Assembly: GCF_018449725.1 (NCBI RefSeq)
Contig: NZ_JAAVVC010000016.1
Location: 1 to 64,000, forward strand
From: Pseudomonas sp. dw_612
GTDB lineage: Bacteria > Pseudomonadota > Gammaproteobacteria > Pseudomonadales > Pseudomonadaceae
DNA: 64,000 nt
Direction of reading: 5' to 3'
Shown here: positions 16,938-26,189 of the stretch, piece after piece
Layout: each line of letters starts with the position of its first letter
Numbering within the stretch: position 1 is the stretch's first letter
Program-made: the position numbers and the translations under genes
The notes under the pieces: model-generated
What the model saw: the letters and a program-made list of their open reading frames with translations, nothing else
What the model was told of the DNA's origin: nothing
Database searches by the model: none

Positions 16938-17807
16938 ATGAGCCAAGTATTGGAAGATCTGGTAGACCTGCTGACGCTGGAGCCGATTGAAGAAAACCTG
17001 TTCCGCGGCCGCAGCCAGGACTTGGGTTTCCGTCAGTTGTTCGGCGGCCAGGTGCTCGGCCAGTCCCTGTCGGCGGCCAGTCAGACCGTCGAAGAGACGC
17101 GGCATGTGCACTCGATGCACGGTTATTTCCTGCGCCCGGGCGATGCCAAGTTGCCGGTGGTGTACCAGGTCGATCGGGTGCGTGACGGCGGCAGTTTCAG
17201 CACCCGTCGGGTGACGGCGATTCAGAAGGGCAATCCGATTTTCACGTGCAGCGCGTCCTTCCAGTACGACGAAGAAGGCTTCCAGCACCAGACCGAAATG
17301 CCACAAGTGGTCGGCCCGGAAAACCTGCCGTCGGAGCTGGAGCTCGCCCAGCAACGCGCACATTTGATTCCGGAACACATGCGCGAAAAACTGCTGTGCC
17401 CGAAACCGATCGAATTCCGCCCGGTGACCGAAAAAGATCCCTACAACCCGCAAGCGTCTGACCCGATCAAGTACGTGTGGTTTCGCGCCGACGGTGCCTT
17501 GGCCGACTCGCCGGCGCTGCACAAATACCTGCTGGCCTACGCCTCGGACTTCGGCCTGCTGACCACCTCGTTGCTGCCCCACGGCAAATCGGTGTGGCAG
17601 AAAGACATGCAGGTCGCCAGCCTCGATCACGCGTTGTGGTTCCATTCGGACCTGCGCGCCGATGACTGGTTGCTCTATGCGATGGACAGTCCGTGGGCCG
17701 GCAACTCCCGTGGTTTCTCCCGTGGCAGCGTGTTTAACCGCGCCGGGCAACTGGTGGCTTCGGTCACTCAGGAAGGCCTGATTCGCCATCGCAAGGATTG
17801 GGCATGA
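16938..17807 (+). CDS. tesB: Acyl-CoA thioesterase II
   Basis: A 289-residue double-hotdog thioesterase, the length of E. coli TesB. The first hotdog contains FRGRSQDLGFRQLFGGQVLGQ and HSMHGYFLRPGD; the second has LDHALWFHSDLRADDWLLY (with the TesB catalytic Asp) and the ending RGSVFNRAGQLVASVTQEGL with the conserved Gln. It hydrolyses medium- and long-chain acyl-CoA to fatty acid and CoA in the cytoplasm. A GAGGAG ribosome site precedes the ATG at 16938. The stop overlaps the next gene by four bases (ATGA), so the two are translationally coupled. Confidence 0.95.
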   Translation: MSQVLEDLVDLLTLEPIEENLFRGRSQDLGFRQLFGGQVLGQSLSAASQTVEETRHVHSMHGYFLRPGDAKLPVVYQVDRVRDGGSFSTRRVTAIQKGNPIFTCSASFQYDEEGFQHQTEMPQVVGPENLPSELELAQQRAHLIPEHMREKLLCPKPIEFRPVTEKDPYNPQASDPIKYVWFRADGALADSPALHKYLLAYASDFGLLTTSLLPHGKSVWQKDMQVASLDHALWFHSDLRADDWLLYAMDSPWAGNSRGFSRGSVFNRAGQLVASVTQEGLIRHRKDWA

Positions 17808-18397
17808 CCCTGGCCGAAGTGCAGCACTGGGTGTTCGACATGGACGGCACCCTGACGGTGGCGGTGCATGACTTCGCGGCGATTCGCGTGGCGCTGGCGA
17901 TCCCGGCCGAAGACGACATCCTGACCCACCTCGCGGCATTACCGGCCGAAGAAGCGGCGGTCAAACATGCTTGGTTGCTGGAGCATGAGCGGGACCTGGC
18001 GTTGGGCTCGAAGCCGGCGCCCGGCGCGGTGGAACTGGTGCGTGAATTGGCCGGGCGCGGTTATCGCCTCGGCATCCTGACCCGCAATGCGCGGGAATTG
18101 GCCCACGTGACGCTGGAGGCCATCGGCCTCGCCGATTGCTTTGCGGTGGAGGATGTTCTGGGCCGTGACGAAGCACCGCCCAAGCCGCATCCCGGTGGTT
18201 TGCTGAAATTGGCCGAAGCGTGGAATGTGCCGGCGAGCGAGATGGTGATGGTCGGGGATTACCGCTTTGATCTGGATTGCGGCCGAGCGGCAGGGGCGCG
18301 GACGGTGTTGGTGAATCTGCCGGACAACCCGTGGCCGGAGTTGGCGGATTGGCATGCGGTTGATTGCGTAGAACTGCGGCGGATGCTTTCGGCTTGA
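17804..18397 (+). CDS. HAD-superfamily phosphatase-like hydrolase
   Basis: A 197-residue protein beginning at the ATG at 17804, overlapping the tesB stop. HAD motif I is VFDMDGTL (nucleophile Asp and general acid Asp), motif II is GILTRN, motif III is the lysine in DEAPPKPHPGG, and motif IV is MVGDYRFDLDCGRAAG. The cap is small and helical. The closest general type is phosphoglycolate-phosphatase-like or GMP/IMP nucleotidase-like; substrate is not certain. Translational coupling to tesB suggests co-expression rather than a shared pathway. Confidence 0.9.
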   Translation: MTLAEVQHWVFDMDGTLTVAVHDFAAIRVALAIPAEDDILTHLAALPAEEAAVKHAWLLEHERDLALGSKPAPGAVELVRELAGRGYRLGILTRNARELAHVTLEAIGLADCFAVEDVLGRDEAPPKPHPGGLLKLAEAWNVPASEMVMVGDYRFDLDCGRAAGARTVLVNLPDNPWPELADWHAVDCVELRRMLSA

Positions 18398-18421
18398 GTG
18401 ATTTGTTGTCTGTCTAGACGC

Positions 18422-18488
18422 CTTCGCGAGCAAGCCCGCTCCCACAGGGGAATGCATTCCAAATGTGGGAGCGGGCTTGCTCGCGAAG
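18422..18488. repeat. REP doublet, class A (short loop)
   Basis: TTCGCGAGCAAGCCCGCTCC / GGGAGCGGGCTTGCTCGCGA with a loop of about 20 bases, between convergent genes. It could act as a transcription barrier for both. Confidence 0.95.
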
Positions 18489-18512
18489 AGGCCTTGGCAG
18501 GCAATACAAAAC

Positions 18513-19472
18513 TCACTGACTGAACAGAACCTTCTGCCCCTCCGGCGACGTAAACATCCCATCCCCGTTATGCCCAACCCCGGGCACTTCGATCAGGCGC
18601 TGGTTAACCCCTTGTGGATTACGCCGCAGCAGATAATCAAAAAAGTTGTGTCCGCGAGCCAGGCGATAAGCCCCTTGGGCCTCCGCTTCGCAACCCTTGT
18701 CCAGCGCCGGGTGCTGCGGGTCGGTGTCCTGCTGGCCGAGCAGATAAGTCACGTCACGCTTGATGTAGATGCTTTCAATCTGCGGAGCCGTTTGCCCACC
18801 GGCATAGATGGGCAGGTCGGTCAGGCCATACTTCCAGCGATTGAAACCCGTGCACCGCGCATGATCGAACGCCACCGGCCGCTGCTCATTGAAGTAGGCG
18901 TAGGACGAGGGGTTGGCCACCACGTAGCGGATTTTCACCCCGGCCGCCGTAAGCGCCGGTTGGTCGTGGGCCAGCAATGCATAGCGCTGCACCACTTGGC
19001 CGCCACCGGAATGACCGGCGATGACTATTTGCTTCACGTCCGGAAATTGCCGGCGGTCGCTGAGCCTGTCGATGATTTGGTCGAGGGCGGCGAACGAGCT
19101 CAGAGCAAACGGCGCGGTGGATAACCCGCCGGCCATCCAGTCATTGCCCTTCCAGCGCAACACGCTGTCAGCCACGGGATTGCGCGTGACGTCGGTCTCA
19201 TTGAGAAACTGCGGGGCGATCACCAGCGTGGTCGCGCTTTGCCCGGCCGCTTCAGCCGCTTTTTCGGCGCTGCGACGGTAGGTCTCGGCGTTACGCAATC
19301 GACCATGGATGATGATCAACACCCGTTCGATTTTCGCCGGCGCCGGGCCCATGCCCACCGCCATCTCACCTTCTTTCAACAACAGGCGCCCGGGGCTGAT
19401 CTCTTTGACCCCGTGCTCGTCAGCCTGGGCACTTGCGCAGGCGATCAACAAAACCAATAACCATCTATGCAT
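18513..19472 (-). CDS. Exported alpha/beta hydrolase
   Basis: A 319-residue protein with a short signal peptide (MHRWLLVLLIACASAQA). An alpha/beta-hydrolase core follows: an oxyanion-type strand RVLIIIHGRLRNAETY and the nucleophile elbow GHSGGGQVV. A candidate catalytic His lies in VPGVGHNGDGMF near the end. It is likely a periplasmic esterase-like enzyme with unknown substrate. Its ATG begins at the base immediately after the stop codon of the upstream YpfJ-type metallopeptidase gene, so the two form a tight operon. Confidence 0.85.
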   Translation of the reverse strand: MHRWLLVLLIACASAQADEHGVKEISPGRLLLKEGEMAVGMGPAPAKIERVLIIIHGRLRNAETYRRSAEKAAEAAGQSATTLVIAPQFLNETDVTRNPVADSVLRWKGNDWMAGGLSTAPFALSSFAALDQIIDRLSDRRQFPDVKQIVIAGHSGGGQVVQRYALLAHDQPALTAAGVKIRYVVANPSSYAYFNEQRPVAFDHARCTGFNRWKYGLTDLPIYAGGQTAPQIESIYIKRDVTYLLGQQDTDPQHPALDKGCEAEAQGAYRLARGHNFFDYLLRRNPQGVNQRLIEVPGVGHNGDGMFTSPEGQKVLFSQ

Positions 19473-20366
19473 TTACAAATTTTTCGCCGCAAAGGTATCG
19501 CACTGGCCGACCTGGCCCTGGGCGAAACCGGTTTTGAACCAGCGCACCCTTTGCGCTGACGTTCCATGGGTGAAGGAGTCGGGTACGACGCGGCCCTGAC
19601 CTTGCTGTTGCAAGCGGTCGTCGCCAATTGCATTGGCGGCGTTCAGGGCTTCCTCGATGTCACCGGGTTCCAGCCAGTTCAAGCGCTTCTGCGCATTGTT
19701 GGCCCAGACCCCGGCCAGGCAATCGGCCTGCAGTTCCTGACGCACCAGTAAACCACCATCGCCTTCCATTTGCCGACCTTGCTGGCGAGCGGTCTGAATT
19801 TTCGCTGAAACACCGAGCAACGTCTGAACATGGTGTCCGACTTCGTGAGCGATCACGTAGGCCTGGGCGAAGTCGCCCGCCGCGGAAAAGCGTTGCGACA
19901 TCTCTTGGAAAAACGCCATGTCCAGATACACCTTCTGGTCGGCCGGGCAGTAGAACGGCCCGGTCGCCGAAGTGGCCAGGCCGCACGCCGAGTTCACCCG
20001 GTTGCTGAACAGCACCAGGGTCGGGTTCCTATATTGCTTGCCGGCCTGCTGGAAAATCTGGCCCCAGGTGTCCTCGGTATCACCGAGGATCGAGCGCACG
20101 AACTCGGCCTGTTCATCATTGGCCGGTGGCGCCTTGCGGGTCTGGTTGGTGGCCGGTGCCGATTGCTCGGTCATTTGCCCGGTCAGTTGTCCGAGGATTT
20201 GCATCGGGTCCTGGCCGGTGATCCAGCCAATCCCGACAATCAACAGGATGGCGGTCAGGCTCAAACCCTTGCCGCCCCCGAAACGCATTCCGCCGCCGCC
20301 ACCGCCGCCATCATCACCCCGGGCATCGACCACGTTGTCGCTGCGTCGGCCTTTTTTCCATAGCAT
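19473..20366 (-). CDS. ypfJ: YpfJ-family neutral zinc metallopeptidase
   Basis: A 297-residue protein starting at ATG 20366 (MLWKKGRRSDNVVDARGDDGG). It has a glycine-rich N-terminus, one membrane segment (about 36-50, SLTAILLIVGIGWITG), and an extracytoplasmic domain. The zinc signature HEVGHH begins at about residue 174, and a metal-site Glu is likely in LQADCLAGVWAN. Two cysteines (SACGL, FYCPAD) lie before it. The YpfJ family is a predicted metalloprotease of unknown substrate. It is directly followed by an alpha/beta hydrolase gene with no intergenic base. A 273-bp gap separates it from a divergent exporter gene. Confidence 0.9.
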   Translation of the reverse strand: MLWKKGRRSDNVVDARGDDGGGGGGGMRFGGGKGLSLTAILLIVGIGWITGQDPMQILGQLTGQMTEQSAPATNQTRKAPPANDEQAEFVRSILGDTEDTWGQIFQQAGKQYRNPTLVLFSNRVNSACGLATSATGPFYCPADQKVYLDMAFFQEMSQRFSAAGDFAQAYVIAHEVGHHVQTLLGVSAKIQTARQQGRQMEGDGGLLVRQELQADCLAGVWANNAQKRLNWLEPGDIEEALNAANAIGDDRLQQQGQGRVVPDSFTHGTSAQRVRWFKTGFAQGQVGQCDTFAAKNL

Positions 20367-20593
20367 GTGGGAATCCTCTTTATTTACTGGGTGAAGACGC
20401 GTGGTGATGAGTGTTGCTGCTGGGTAGGCGTGGCGCCAGTCCGGTCGTCCATATTTCGACGTGGCCGGGAAAACGATCGCGTTGTATTGAGCGTGAATCG
20501 CCCGGCAAATTCCGTCAGCCACCGGGTTTTTGTCGAAGAAACGGAAGCCGGGCGCTGTCCGCACACTTTTTTCGTTCGCCTGTGTAAGAATCT

Positions 20594-20630
20594 GGAACCA
20601 GGTTCTAACGTGTTGGAATTAAAATTCCAA
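20594..20630. promoter_or_regulatory. Perfect palindrome(s) upstream of the DMT transporter gene (candidate operator)
   Basis: TTGGAATTAAAATTCCAA (20613-20630) is a perfect 18-bp inverted repeat ending nine bases before the ATG at 20640, overlapping the likely ribosome site. A smaller palindrome GAACCAGGTTC lies at 20594-20604. Either could be a repressor site or an mRNA hairpin masking the start. Confidence 0.6.
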
Positions 20631-20639
20631 AGGATTGCC

Positions 20640-21518
20640 ATGACCCTCAGCACCCCACTCTCCGGTGTAAACAAACCCTTCAAAGGGATTTTGCTGATCG
20701 TCGCCGCGACGTTCCTGTTTTCCAGCCATGACGCGCTGTCCAAATACCTCTCCGGTTTTTACCCGATCATCATGGTGGTCTGGGCGCGATATCTGGTTCA
20801 CACCTTGTTGATGGCCGGGATCTTTCTGCCGCAATCCGGGTTACGCGTCCTACGCACCAAACGACCTTTGCTGCAATTGGCCCGGGCGTTGTGCCTGTTG
20901 GGTACCAGCCTGTTTTTCACCACCGGCCTGTTGTACATCCCCTTGGCGGAAGCCACGGCGGTCAACTTCCTCGCGCCGGTGTTGGTCACCGCGCTGTCGG
21001 TGCCGCTGCTCAAGGAACACGTCACCCGTGGCCAATGGATCGCGGTGATTTGCGGGTTTGTCGGCGTGTTGATCATCGTCCACCCCGGCGGTGAACTGTT
21101 CACCCCTGCGGTGTTGCTACCGTTCTGCTCGGCGATGTTTTTCTGCTTCTATCAGTTGCTCACCCGCAAGCTCAGCCAGATCGACAGCCCGACCACCAGC
21201 AACTTCTTCGCCGGGTTGTGCAACACCCTGGTGATGAGCGCGCTGGTGCCGTTCTTCTGGCAGGTGCCAACGTTGGGTCATGGGTTGTTGATGCTGGCAT
21301 TGGGGTGTTGCGGGATGACCGCGCATTTGTTTCTGACCCAGGCCTTCCGCTACGCGGCCCCGGCGTTGCTGGCGCCGTTTGGGTATTGTCAGATTGTGTT
21401 TGCCGGTCTGCTCGGCTGGCTGCTGTTTTCCCACACGCCGACCCTGACGACGGTGGTCGGGATCGCGGTGATTTGTTGCAGCGGGTTGGCGGCGGCGTGG
21501 CAGCAGAGCCGCCGCTGA
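20640..21518 (+). CDS. DMT-family (EamA) transporter
   Basis: I place the start at the ATG at 20640 (MTLSTPLSGVNKPFKGILLI), the only start that gives a normal EamA N-terminus; the frame is open further upstream but reads through the divergent promoter. The 292 residues hold ten hydrophobic helices in two EamA repeats (FLFSSHDALSKYLSGFYPIIM, then PVLVTALSVPLLKEHVTRGQW). The final helix ends AVICCSGLAAAWQQSRR. It is probably an exporter of a small metabolite; substrate is unknown. An 18-bp perfect palindrome directly upstream suggests specific repression. Confidence 0.87.
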   Translation: MTLSTPLSGVNKPFKGILLIVAATFLFSSHDALSKYLSGFYPIIMVVWARYLVHTLLMAGIFLPQSGLRVLRTKRPLLQLARALCLLGTSLFFTTGLLYIPLAEATAVNFLAPVLVTALSVPLLKEHVTRGQWIAVICGFVGVLIIVHPGGELFTPAVLLPFCSAMFFCFYQLLTRKLSQIDSPTTSNFFAGLCNTLVMSALVPFFWQVPTLGHGLLMLALGCCGMTAHLFLTQAFRYAAPALLAPFGYCQIVFAGLLGWLLFSHTPTLTTVVGIAVICCSGLAAAWQQSRR

Positions 21519-21539
21519 AAACCTTGCAATGAACCTCAT

Positions 21540-21627
21540 GTGGGAGCGGGCTTGCTCGCGAAGGCGTCGTGTCAGCCACCATCATCGTGTCTGACGCACC
21601 GCTTTCGCGAGCAAGCCCGCTCCCACA
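21540..21627. repeat. REP doublet, class A
   Basis: GTGGGAGCGGGCTTGCTCGC and its inverse, between the convergent DMT and MFS transporter genes. Confidence 0.95.
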
Positions 21628-21659
21628 GGGGACATCCCACAAGGGGATAGAGGTGTGTT

Positions 21660-23006
21660 TTAGTCAGCGATCGTAGGAATCTTGCGCGGTGCCATGAAGT
21701 ACATCCAGATCAGCGCGATGAAGTACATCGCCGGGATCATGGTGAACAGCACGGTGTAGTTGTTGTTGGTCACCGTCAGAATGTGCCCGACCAACTGCGT
21801 CATGAACATCCCGCCAATCGCGGCGCACATCCCACCGAAACCAAACACCGTGCTCATCATGTGTTTAGGCGTGTAGTCCATCACCAGGCTCCAGATGTTC
21901 GCGGTCCAGGCCTGGTGCGCGCCGATGGCCAGGGAAATCGCCGCCACTGCGACCCACAGGTTGCTCGATCCGGCCGCCATGATCACGCCGATGATGCAGC
22001 AGGCGAACAGGAACATGGACATCAGCCGCGCCTTGATCGGGTTGATCCCGCGACCGATCAGGAACGAGGACAGGATCCCGCCGCCGACACTGCCGAAGTC
22101 CGCCGTCAGGTAAATGATGATCAGCGGAATGCCCATTTGGGTCACGTTGATGCCCAGGTTGTATTGCTGATTGAGGAACGGTGGCAGCCAGTAAAGGTAG
22201 AACCAGAACACCGGCGCGGTCATCGAGTAGGCGAGGGCGAAGGCCCAGGTGCCGCGCATGCGCAGGATGGTGGAGAACGACACGCGGGATTGTTCCGGCT
22301 CGACTTCCTTCTGGATGTAGTCCAGTTCCGATTGTTTGACGCTCGGGTGCTCTTCCGGGTTGAAATACTTCAGGCCCCAGAACAGCAACCAGATCCCGCC
22401 CAGTGCCGACATGCACAGGAACGCTGCCTGCCAGCCCCACGCGTGGAGGATCAGCGGCAACAGCATTGGCGTGAACATCGCGCCAACGTTGGTCCCGGCA
22501 TTGAAAATGCCGGTGGCCACGGCGCGTTCGCCGGCCGGAAACCACAACCGCGTGGTTTTCACACAGGCCGGGTAGTTCGCGGCTTCGGTCAAACCGAGAA
22601 TGAACCTACAGACCATGAAGCCTGCGGCCGACGTGGCCAAGCCATGGGCGCCGGTGGCCAGGCTCCACAGCAGCACCGCGCAGAAGAACACGCGCTTGAC
22701 GCCGACCCGGTCGATCAGCCGACCTTGCAGCACAAAGCCGATGGCGTAGCCGACCTGAAACCAGAAGTTGATGTTGGCGTAGTCCATCGCCGTCCAGCTC
22801 ATTTCCTTGGCCAGGATCGGCTGCATGACGCCGAGTGCGGCGCGGTCGATGTAGTTCAGGGTGGTGGCGAAAAACACCAGCGCCAGCATGCCCCAACGGG
22901 TTTTGCCGACGGCCATGGCGCCACGGATCTTGTCGCCGATGCCGATGCCGCTGCGGGCAGGAGTCATGGAGGAATGCTCCATGGGAGAGCTTTGAGAAGG
23001 AGTCAT
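21660..23006 (-). CDS. MFS transporter (ACS family), probable quinate/shikimate uptake
   Basis: A 448-residue, 12-helix major facilitator. I place the start at the ATG at 23006 (MTPSQSSPMEHSS), with GGTGG as a modest ribosome site. The anion:cation symporter (ACS) pattern is clear: NYIDRAALGVMQPILAKE in TM1-2, VGYAIGFVLQGRLIDRVGVKRVF, and RFILGLTEAANYPACVKTTRLWFPAGERA. Such carriers take up organic acids with protons. The neighbouring quiC, aroQ and quinate/shikimate dehydrogenase genes make quinate, shikimate or dehydroshikimate the likely substrate. It is divergent from quiC across 411 bp. Function is inferred from context. Confidence 0.85.
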   Translation of the reverse strand: MTPSQSSPMEHSSMTPARSGIGIGDKIRGAMAVGKTRWGMLALVFFATTLNYIDRAALGVMQPILAKEMSWTAMDYANINFWFQVGYAIGFVLQGRLIDRVGVKRVFFCAVLLWSLATGAHGLATSAAGFMVCRFILGLTEAANYPACVKTTRLWFPAGERAVATGIFNAGTNVGAMFTPMLLPLILHAWGWQAAFLCMSALGGIWLLFWGLKYFNPEEHPSVKQSELDYIQKEVEPEQSRVSFSTILRMRGTWAFALAYSMTAPVFWFYLYWLPPFLNQQYNLGINVTQMGIPLIIIYLTADFGSVGGGILSSFLIGRGINPIKARLMSMFLFACCIIGVIMAAGSSNLWVAVAAISLAIGAHQAWTANIWSLVMDYTPKHMMSTVFGFGGMCAAIGGMFMTQLVGHILTVTNNNYTVLFTMIPAMYFIALIWMYFMAPRKIPTIAD

Positions 23007-23417
23007 GTAGGCCACCCGATTATTTTTATGTGGTGTTCTAGGTCTTTTGTAACCGAACCACGGTTTTCATGACCGGGCTCAATGTGCAGTGGATGTTGGG
23101 CAGTGGACAAAAAATCGTCAATTCGCCAAGGGCCATTGTGTTCGATAATCGCACATAAAACTAACTGCCTGGTACACTTTGAATTGCTGTGTGGGAGCTT
23201 GGAGCCAATAATTTACCCCAAGAAAACGCGATCCCTGTAGGCGCTGTGTAGGAGGCGTGTTGGAGCCGTGTAGGAGCTGTCGAGTGAAACGAGGCTGCGA
23301 TCTTTTGATCTTAAAAAATCAAAGTCAAAAGATCGCAGCCTCGTTTCACTCGACAGCTCCTACAGTCCACCAGTCCTCCGTCCTACAAAGGGATGTGCAA
23401 TCACCGGGAGTCGAGAT
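23007..23417. other. Divergent intergenic region between MFS transporter and quiC
   Basis: It contains the class B REP doublet at 23270-23363, preceded by degenerate copies of its head (TGTAGGCGCTG, TGTAGGAGGCG, TTGGAGCCG at about 23236-23268). The part nearer the transporter (23040-23200) is AT-richer and presumably holds its promoter. I see no gene. Confidence 0.6.
23270..23363. repeat. REP doublet, class B (long stem)
   Basis: GTAGGAGCTGTCGAGTGAAA...TTTCACTCGACAGCTCCTAC with GGCTGCGATCTTTTGATC inner arms. It ends about 50 bp before the quiC start. Confidence 0.95.
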
Positions 23418-25319
23418 ATGCAGCGTTCCATTGCCACCGTTTCCTTGAGCGGTACCCTGCCGGAAAAACTCGAAGCCATCGCCGCCGCCGGGTTCGACGG
23501 GGTGGAGATTTTCGAGAATGACCTGCTGTATTACGACGGCAGCCCCCGAGAAATTAAACAGATGTGCGCCGATCTCGGGATTGCCATCACGCTGTTTCAA
23601 CCCTTCCGCGATTTCGAAGGCTGCCGCCGCGATCGTCTGCCGCGCAATCTGGAGCGAGCCGAGCGTAAGTTCGATTTGATGCAGGAATTGGGCACCGACC
23701 TGGTGCTGGTGTGCAGCAATGCGTCGGCCGATTCAATCGGCGATGAGCAAATCCTGGTCGATGATTTGCGTCTGCTGGCGGAGCGGGCCGGCATTCGCGG
23801 TTTGCGCATCGGCTACGAAGCACTGGCATGGGGCCGGCATGTGAACACGTATCAACAGGTGTGGAACATCGTGCGCCAAGCAGATCACCCGAGTCTGGGC
23901 GTGCTGCTCGACAGCTTTCATACGCTGTCGCTCAAGGGCGACCCGAGCGCCATCGCCGAGATTCCCGGCGACAAAATCTTCTTCGTGCAAATGGCCGACG
24001 CACCGATCCTGGCCATGGATGTGCTGGAGTGGAGTCGGCATTTCCGCTGCTTTCCGGGCCAGGGTGAATTCGATCTGGCGGGTTTCCTCGCCCCGATCAT
24101 CAAGAGTGGCTACACCGGGCCGCTGTCGCTGGAGATCTTCAACGACGGCTTTCGCGCCGCGCCGCCACGGGCCAATGCCGCCGACGGTTTGCGCTCGTTG
24201 CTGTACCTGGAGGAGAAAACCCGCCAGCGTCTGGCGCAGGAAGCCAAGCCAGTGGCCAACGTCGACATCCTGTTCGAAACCCCCAGGGCCAGCGAGTACA
24301 ACGGCATTGAGTTTCTCGAATTCGCGGTGGATGAAAGCCTCGGCGCCAAGCTCTCGCATTGGCTGGAGCGCCTGGGTTTCGTCAAGGCCGGGCAGCATCG
24401 TTCCAAGAGCGTCAGCCTGCTGCGCCAGGGTGATATCAACCTGATCCTCAACTCTGAACCGTACTCTTTCGCCCACAGCTTTTTCGAGGCCCACGGCCCG
24501 TCGCTGTGCGCCACCGCCGTGCGGGTCAACGACAGTGCCAGCGCTCTCGCACGCGCCGTGGCCTACAAGGGCCAGCCTTATCGCGGACTGGTCGGCCCGA
24601 ATGAACTGGAGCTGGCGGCGGTCCGCGCGCCGGACGGCAGCCTGATTTACCTGGTGGATCAGCACGCCGATGTCTACGGTACTGATTTCAATCTGCAACC
24701 GGTGGCCTCCGCCACTGGAGGCCTCAAGCGCATTGACCACATGGCCATGGCGCTGCCGGCGGACAGCCTCGACAGTTGGGTGCTGTTCTATAAAAGCCTG
24801 CTGGATTTCGAGGCGGACGACGAAGTGGTGCTACCCGATCCCTACGGCCTGGTGAAGAGCCGCGCACTGCGCAGTCGCGACAGTTCGATCCGCTTGCCGC
24901 TGAACATTTCCGAGAACCGCAACACCGCGATCTCACACGCACTGTCGAGTTATCGCGGCTCCGGGGTGCATCACATCGCCTTCGATTGCGACGATATTTT
25001 CGCCGAAGTCAGCCGAGCGAAAGAGGCGGGCGTGCCGCTGCTGGATATCCCGCTCAACTACTACGATGACCTCGCCGCGCGGTTTGATTTCGATGATGAG
25101 TTCCTCAGCGAACTGGCGTATTTCAACGTGCTCTACGACCGCGATGCCCAGGGCGGCGAGTTGTTTCACGTTTATACCGAGCCGTTCGAAGGGCGATTTT
25201 TCTTTGAAATCATCCAGCGCAAAAACGGGTACGCCGGTTACGGTGCGGCCAATGTCGCGGTGCGTCTGGCGGCCATGGCCAAGTCCCGAAGTGGTGCCGT
25301 ACGTCAGGCAAAGTTGTAG
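23418..25319 (+). CDS. quiC: 3-Dehydroshikimate dehydratase QuiC (fused to HPPD-like domain)
   Basis: A 633-residue two-domain enzyme that dehydrates 3-dehydroshikimate to protocatechuate, linking quinate/shikimate to the beta-ketoadipate pathway. Residues about 1-280 form a sugar-phosphate-isomerase-like TIM barrel whose metal ligands are all present at the positions I recall for P. putida QuiC1: E134 (IGYEAL), D165 (LLDSFH), Q191 (FVQMAD) and E239 (LSLEIF). Residues about 290-620 form a vicinal-oxygen-chelate region like 4-hydroxyphenylpyruvate dioxygenase (GIEFLEFAVDE, RIDHMAMALP, GVHHIAFDCDD, FFEIIQRKNGYAGYG). It is divergent from the MFS transporter and followed by a tetR gene on the same strand. 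Confidence 0.95.
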   Translation: MQRSIATVSLSGTLPEKLEAIAAAGFDGVEIFENDLLYYDGSPREIKQMCADLGIAITLFQPFRDFEGCRRDRLPRNLERAERKFDLMQELGTDLVLVCSNASADSIGDEQILVDDLRLLAERAGIRGLRIGYEALAWGRHVNTYQQVWNIVRQADHPSLGVLLDSFHTLSLKGDPSAIAEIPGDKIFFVQMADAPILAMDVLEWSRHFRCFPGQGEFDLAGFLAPIIKSGYTGPLSLEIFNDGFRAAPPRANAADGLRSLLYLEEKTRQRLAQEAKPVANVDILFETPRASEYNGIEFLEFAVDESLGAKLSHWLERLGFVKAGQHRSKSVSLLRQGDINLILNSEPYSFAHSFFEAHGPSLCATAVRVNDSASALARAVAYKGQPYRGLVGPNELELAAVRAPDGSLIYLVDQHADVYGTDFNLQPVASATGGLKRIDHMAMALPADSLDSWVLFYKSLLDFEADDEVVLPDPYGLVKSRALRSRDSSIRLPLNISENRNTAISHALSSYRGSGVHHIAFDCDDIFAEVSRAKEAGVPLLDIPLNYYDDLAARFDFDDEFLSELAYFNVLYDRDAQGGELFHVYTEPFEGRFFFEIIQRKNGYAGYGAANVAVRLAAMAKSRSGAVRQAKL

Positions 25320-25421
25320 GAAAATCGTAAACATGGGGTTAAACGGCGGCCGCGCGACTTCCTTCACTGTGCGGCGCAGCCCATAATCGCCCACCTGTGC
25401 AGTGATGGCCGTGAGCCCGCA

Positions 25422-26099
25422 ATGACAATAACTTCAGAACTCCCCGTAGCCTCCGACGAACCGCTTGTCGAGCCTCGCAAGAGTCGCAAGAACAACCCGG
25501 AAAAAACCCGCGAAAACATCCTCCAAGAGGCGATTGTCGAGTTCGTCCAGCAAGGGCTTTCCGGCGCTCGCGTCGACGCGATCGCTGAGCGCATCCACAC
25601 GTCCAAACGCATGATCTATTACTACTTCGGCAGTAAAGAGCAGCTGTACGTCGAGGTGCTGGAGAAACTCTACGGCGATATCCGCAGCACCGAAAACCGG
25701 CTGCACCTGGCCGAACTGGCGCCGGTGGAGGCGATTCGGCGGCTGGTGGAATTTACCTTTGATCACCATGACCGCAATGTCGACTTTGTGCGTATCGTCT
25801 GCATCGAGAACATTCACAACGCTGAGTTTGTGAAGCGCTCCGATGCGATCAAGGCGATGAACAACACCATCCTCGATTCGCTGAATGAGATTCTGCGTCG
25901 CGGCGCTGAAGAAGGGGTGTTCCGGGCCGGCCTGGAACCGCTGGATGTGCATTTGTTGATCAGTTCGTTCTGCTTTTATCGCGTGTCGAACCGCCATACC
26001 TTTGGTGAGATTTTTCAGATCGACTTGCCGGACGACGGCGTCAAGCAGCGTCATCGGGCGATGATTTGCGAGTCGGTTTTGCGCTATTTGCAGGCCTGA
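25422..26099 (+). CDS. TetR-family regulator, probable controller of the quinate/shikimate genes
   Basis: A 225-residue TetR protein. After a disordered basic leader (about 1-25), the HTH is ENILQEAIVEFVQQGLSGARVDAIAERIHTSKRMIYYYFGSKEQLY, shown here only as a landmark at about residues 29-75; key residues are the TSKRMIYYYF recognition segment. The C-terminal ligand domain resembles the TetR_C type with HDRNVDFVRIVCIENIHN. It lies 102 bp behind quiC on the same strand and convergent with the dehydrogenase gene. A role in sensing quinate, shikimate or protocatechuate is contextual inference. Confidence 0.88.
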   Translation: MTITSELPVASDEPLVEPRKSRKNNPEKTRENILQEAIVEFVQQGLSGARVDAIAERIHTSKRMIYYYFGSKEQLYVEVLEKLYGDIRSTENRLHLAELAPVEAIRRLVEFTFDHHDRNVDFVRIVCIENIHNAEFVKRSDAIKAMNNTILDSLNEILRRGAEEGVFRAGLEPLDVHLLISSFCFYRVSNRHTFGEIFQIDLPDDGVKQRHRAMICESVLRYLQA

Positions 26100-26107
26100 T
26101 TAATTTT

Positions 26108-26186
26108 AAAAGATCGCAGCCTTCGGCAGCTCCTGCAGGTGTACCCAAAACCCGTGTAGGAGCTGCCGAAGGCTGCGATCTTTTGA
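26108..26186. repeat. REP doublet, class C
   Basis: AAAAGATCGCAGCCTTCGGC / GCCGAAGGCTGCGATCTTTT, filling the gap between the convergent tetR and dehydrogenase genes. Confidence 0.95.
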
Positions 26187-26189
26187 TCT

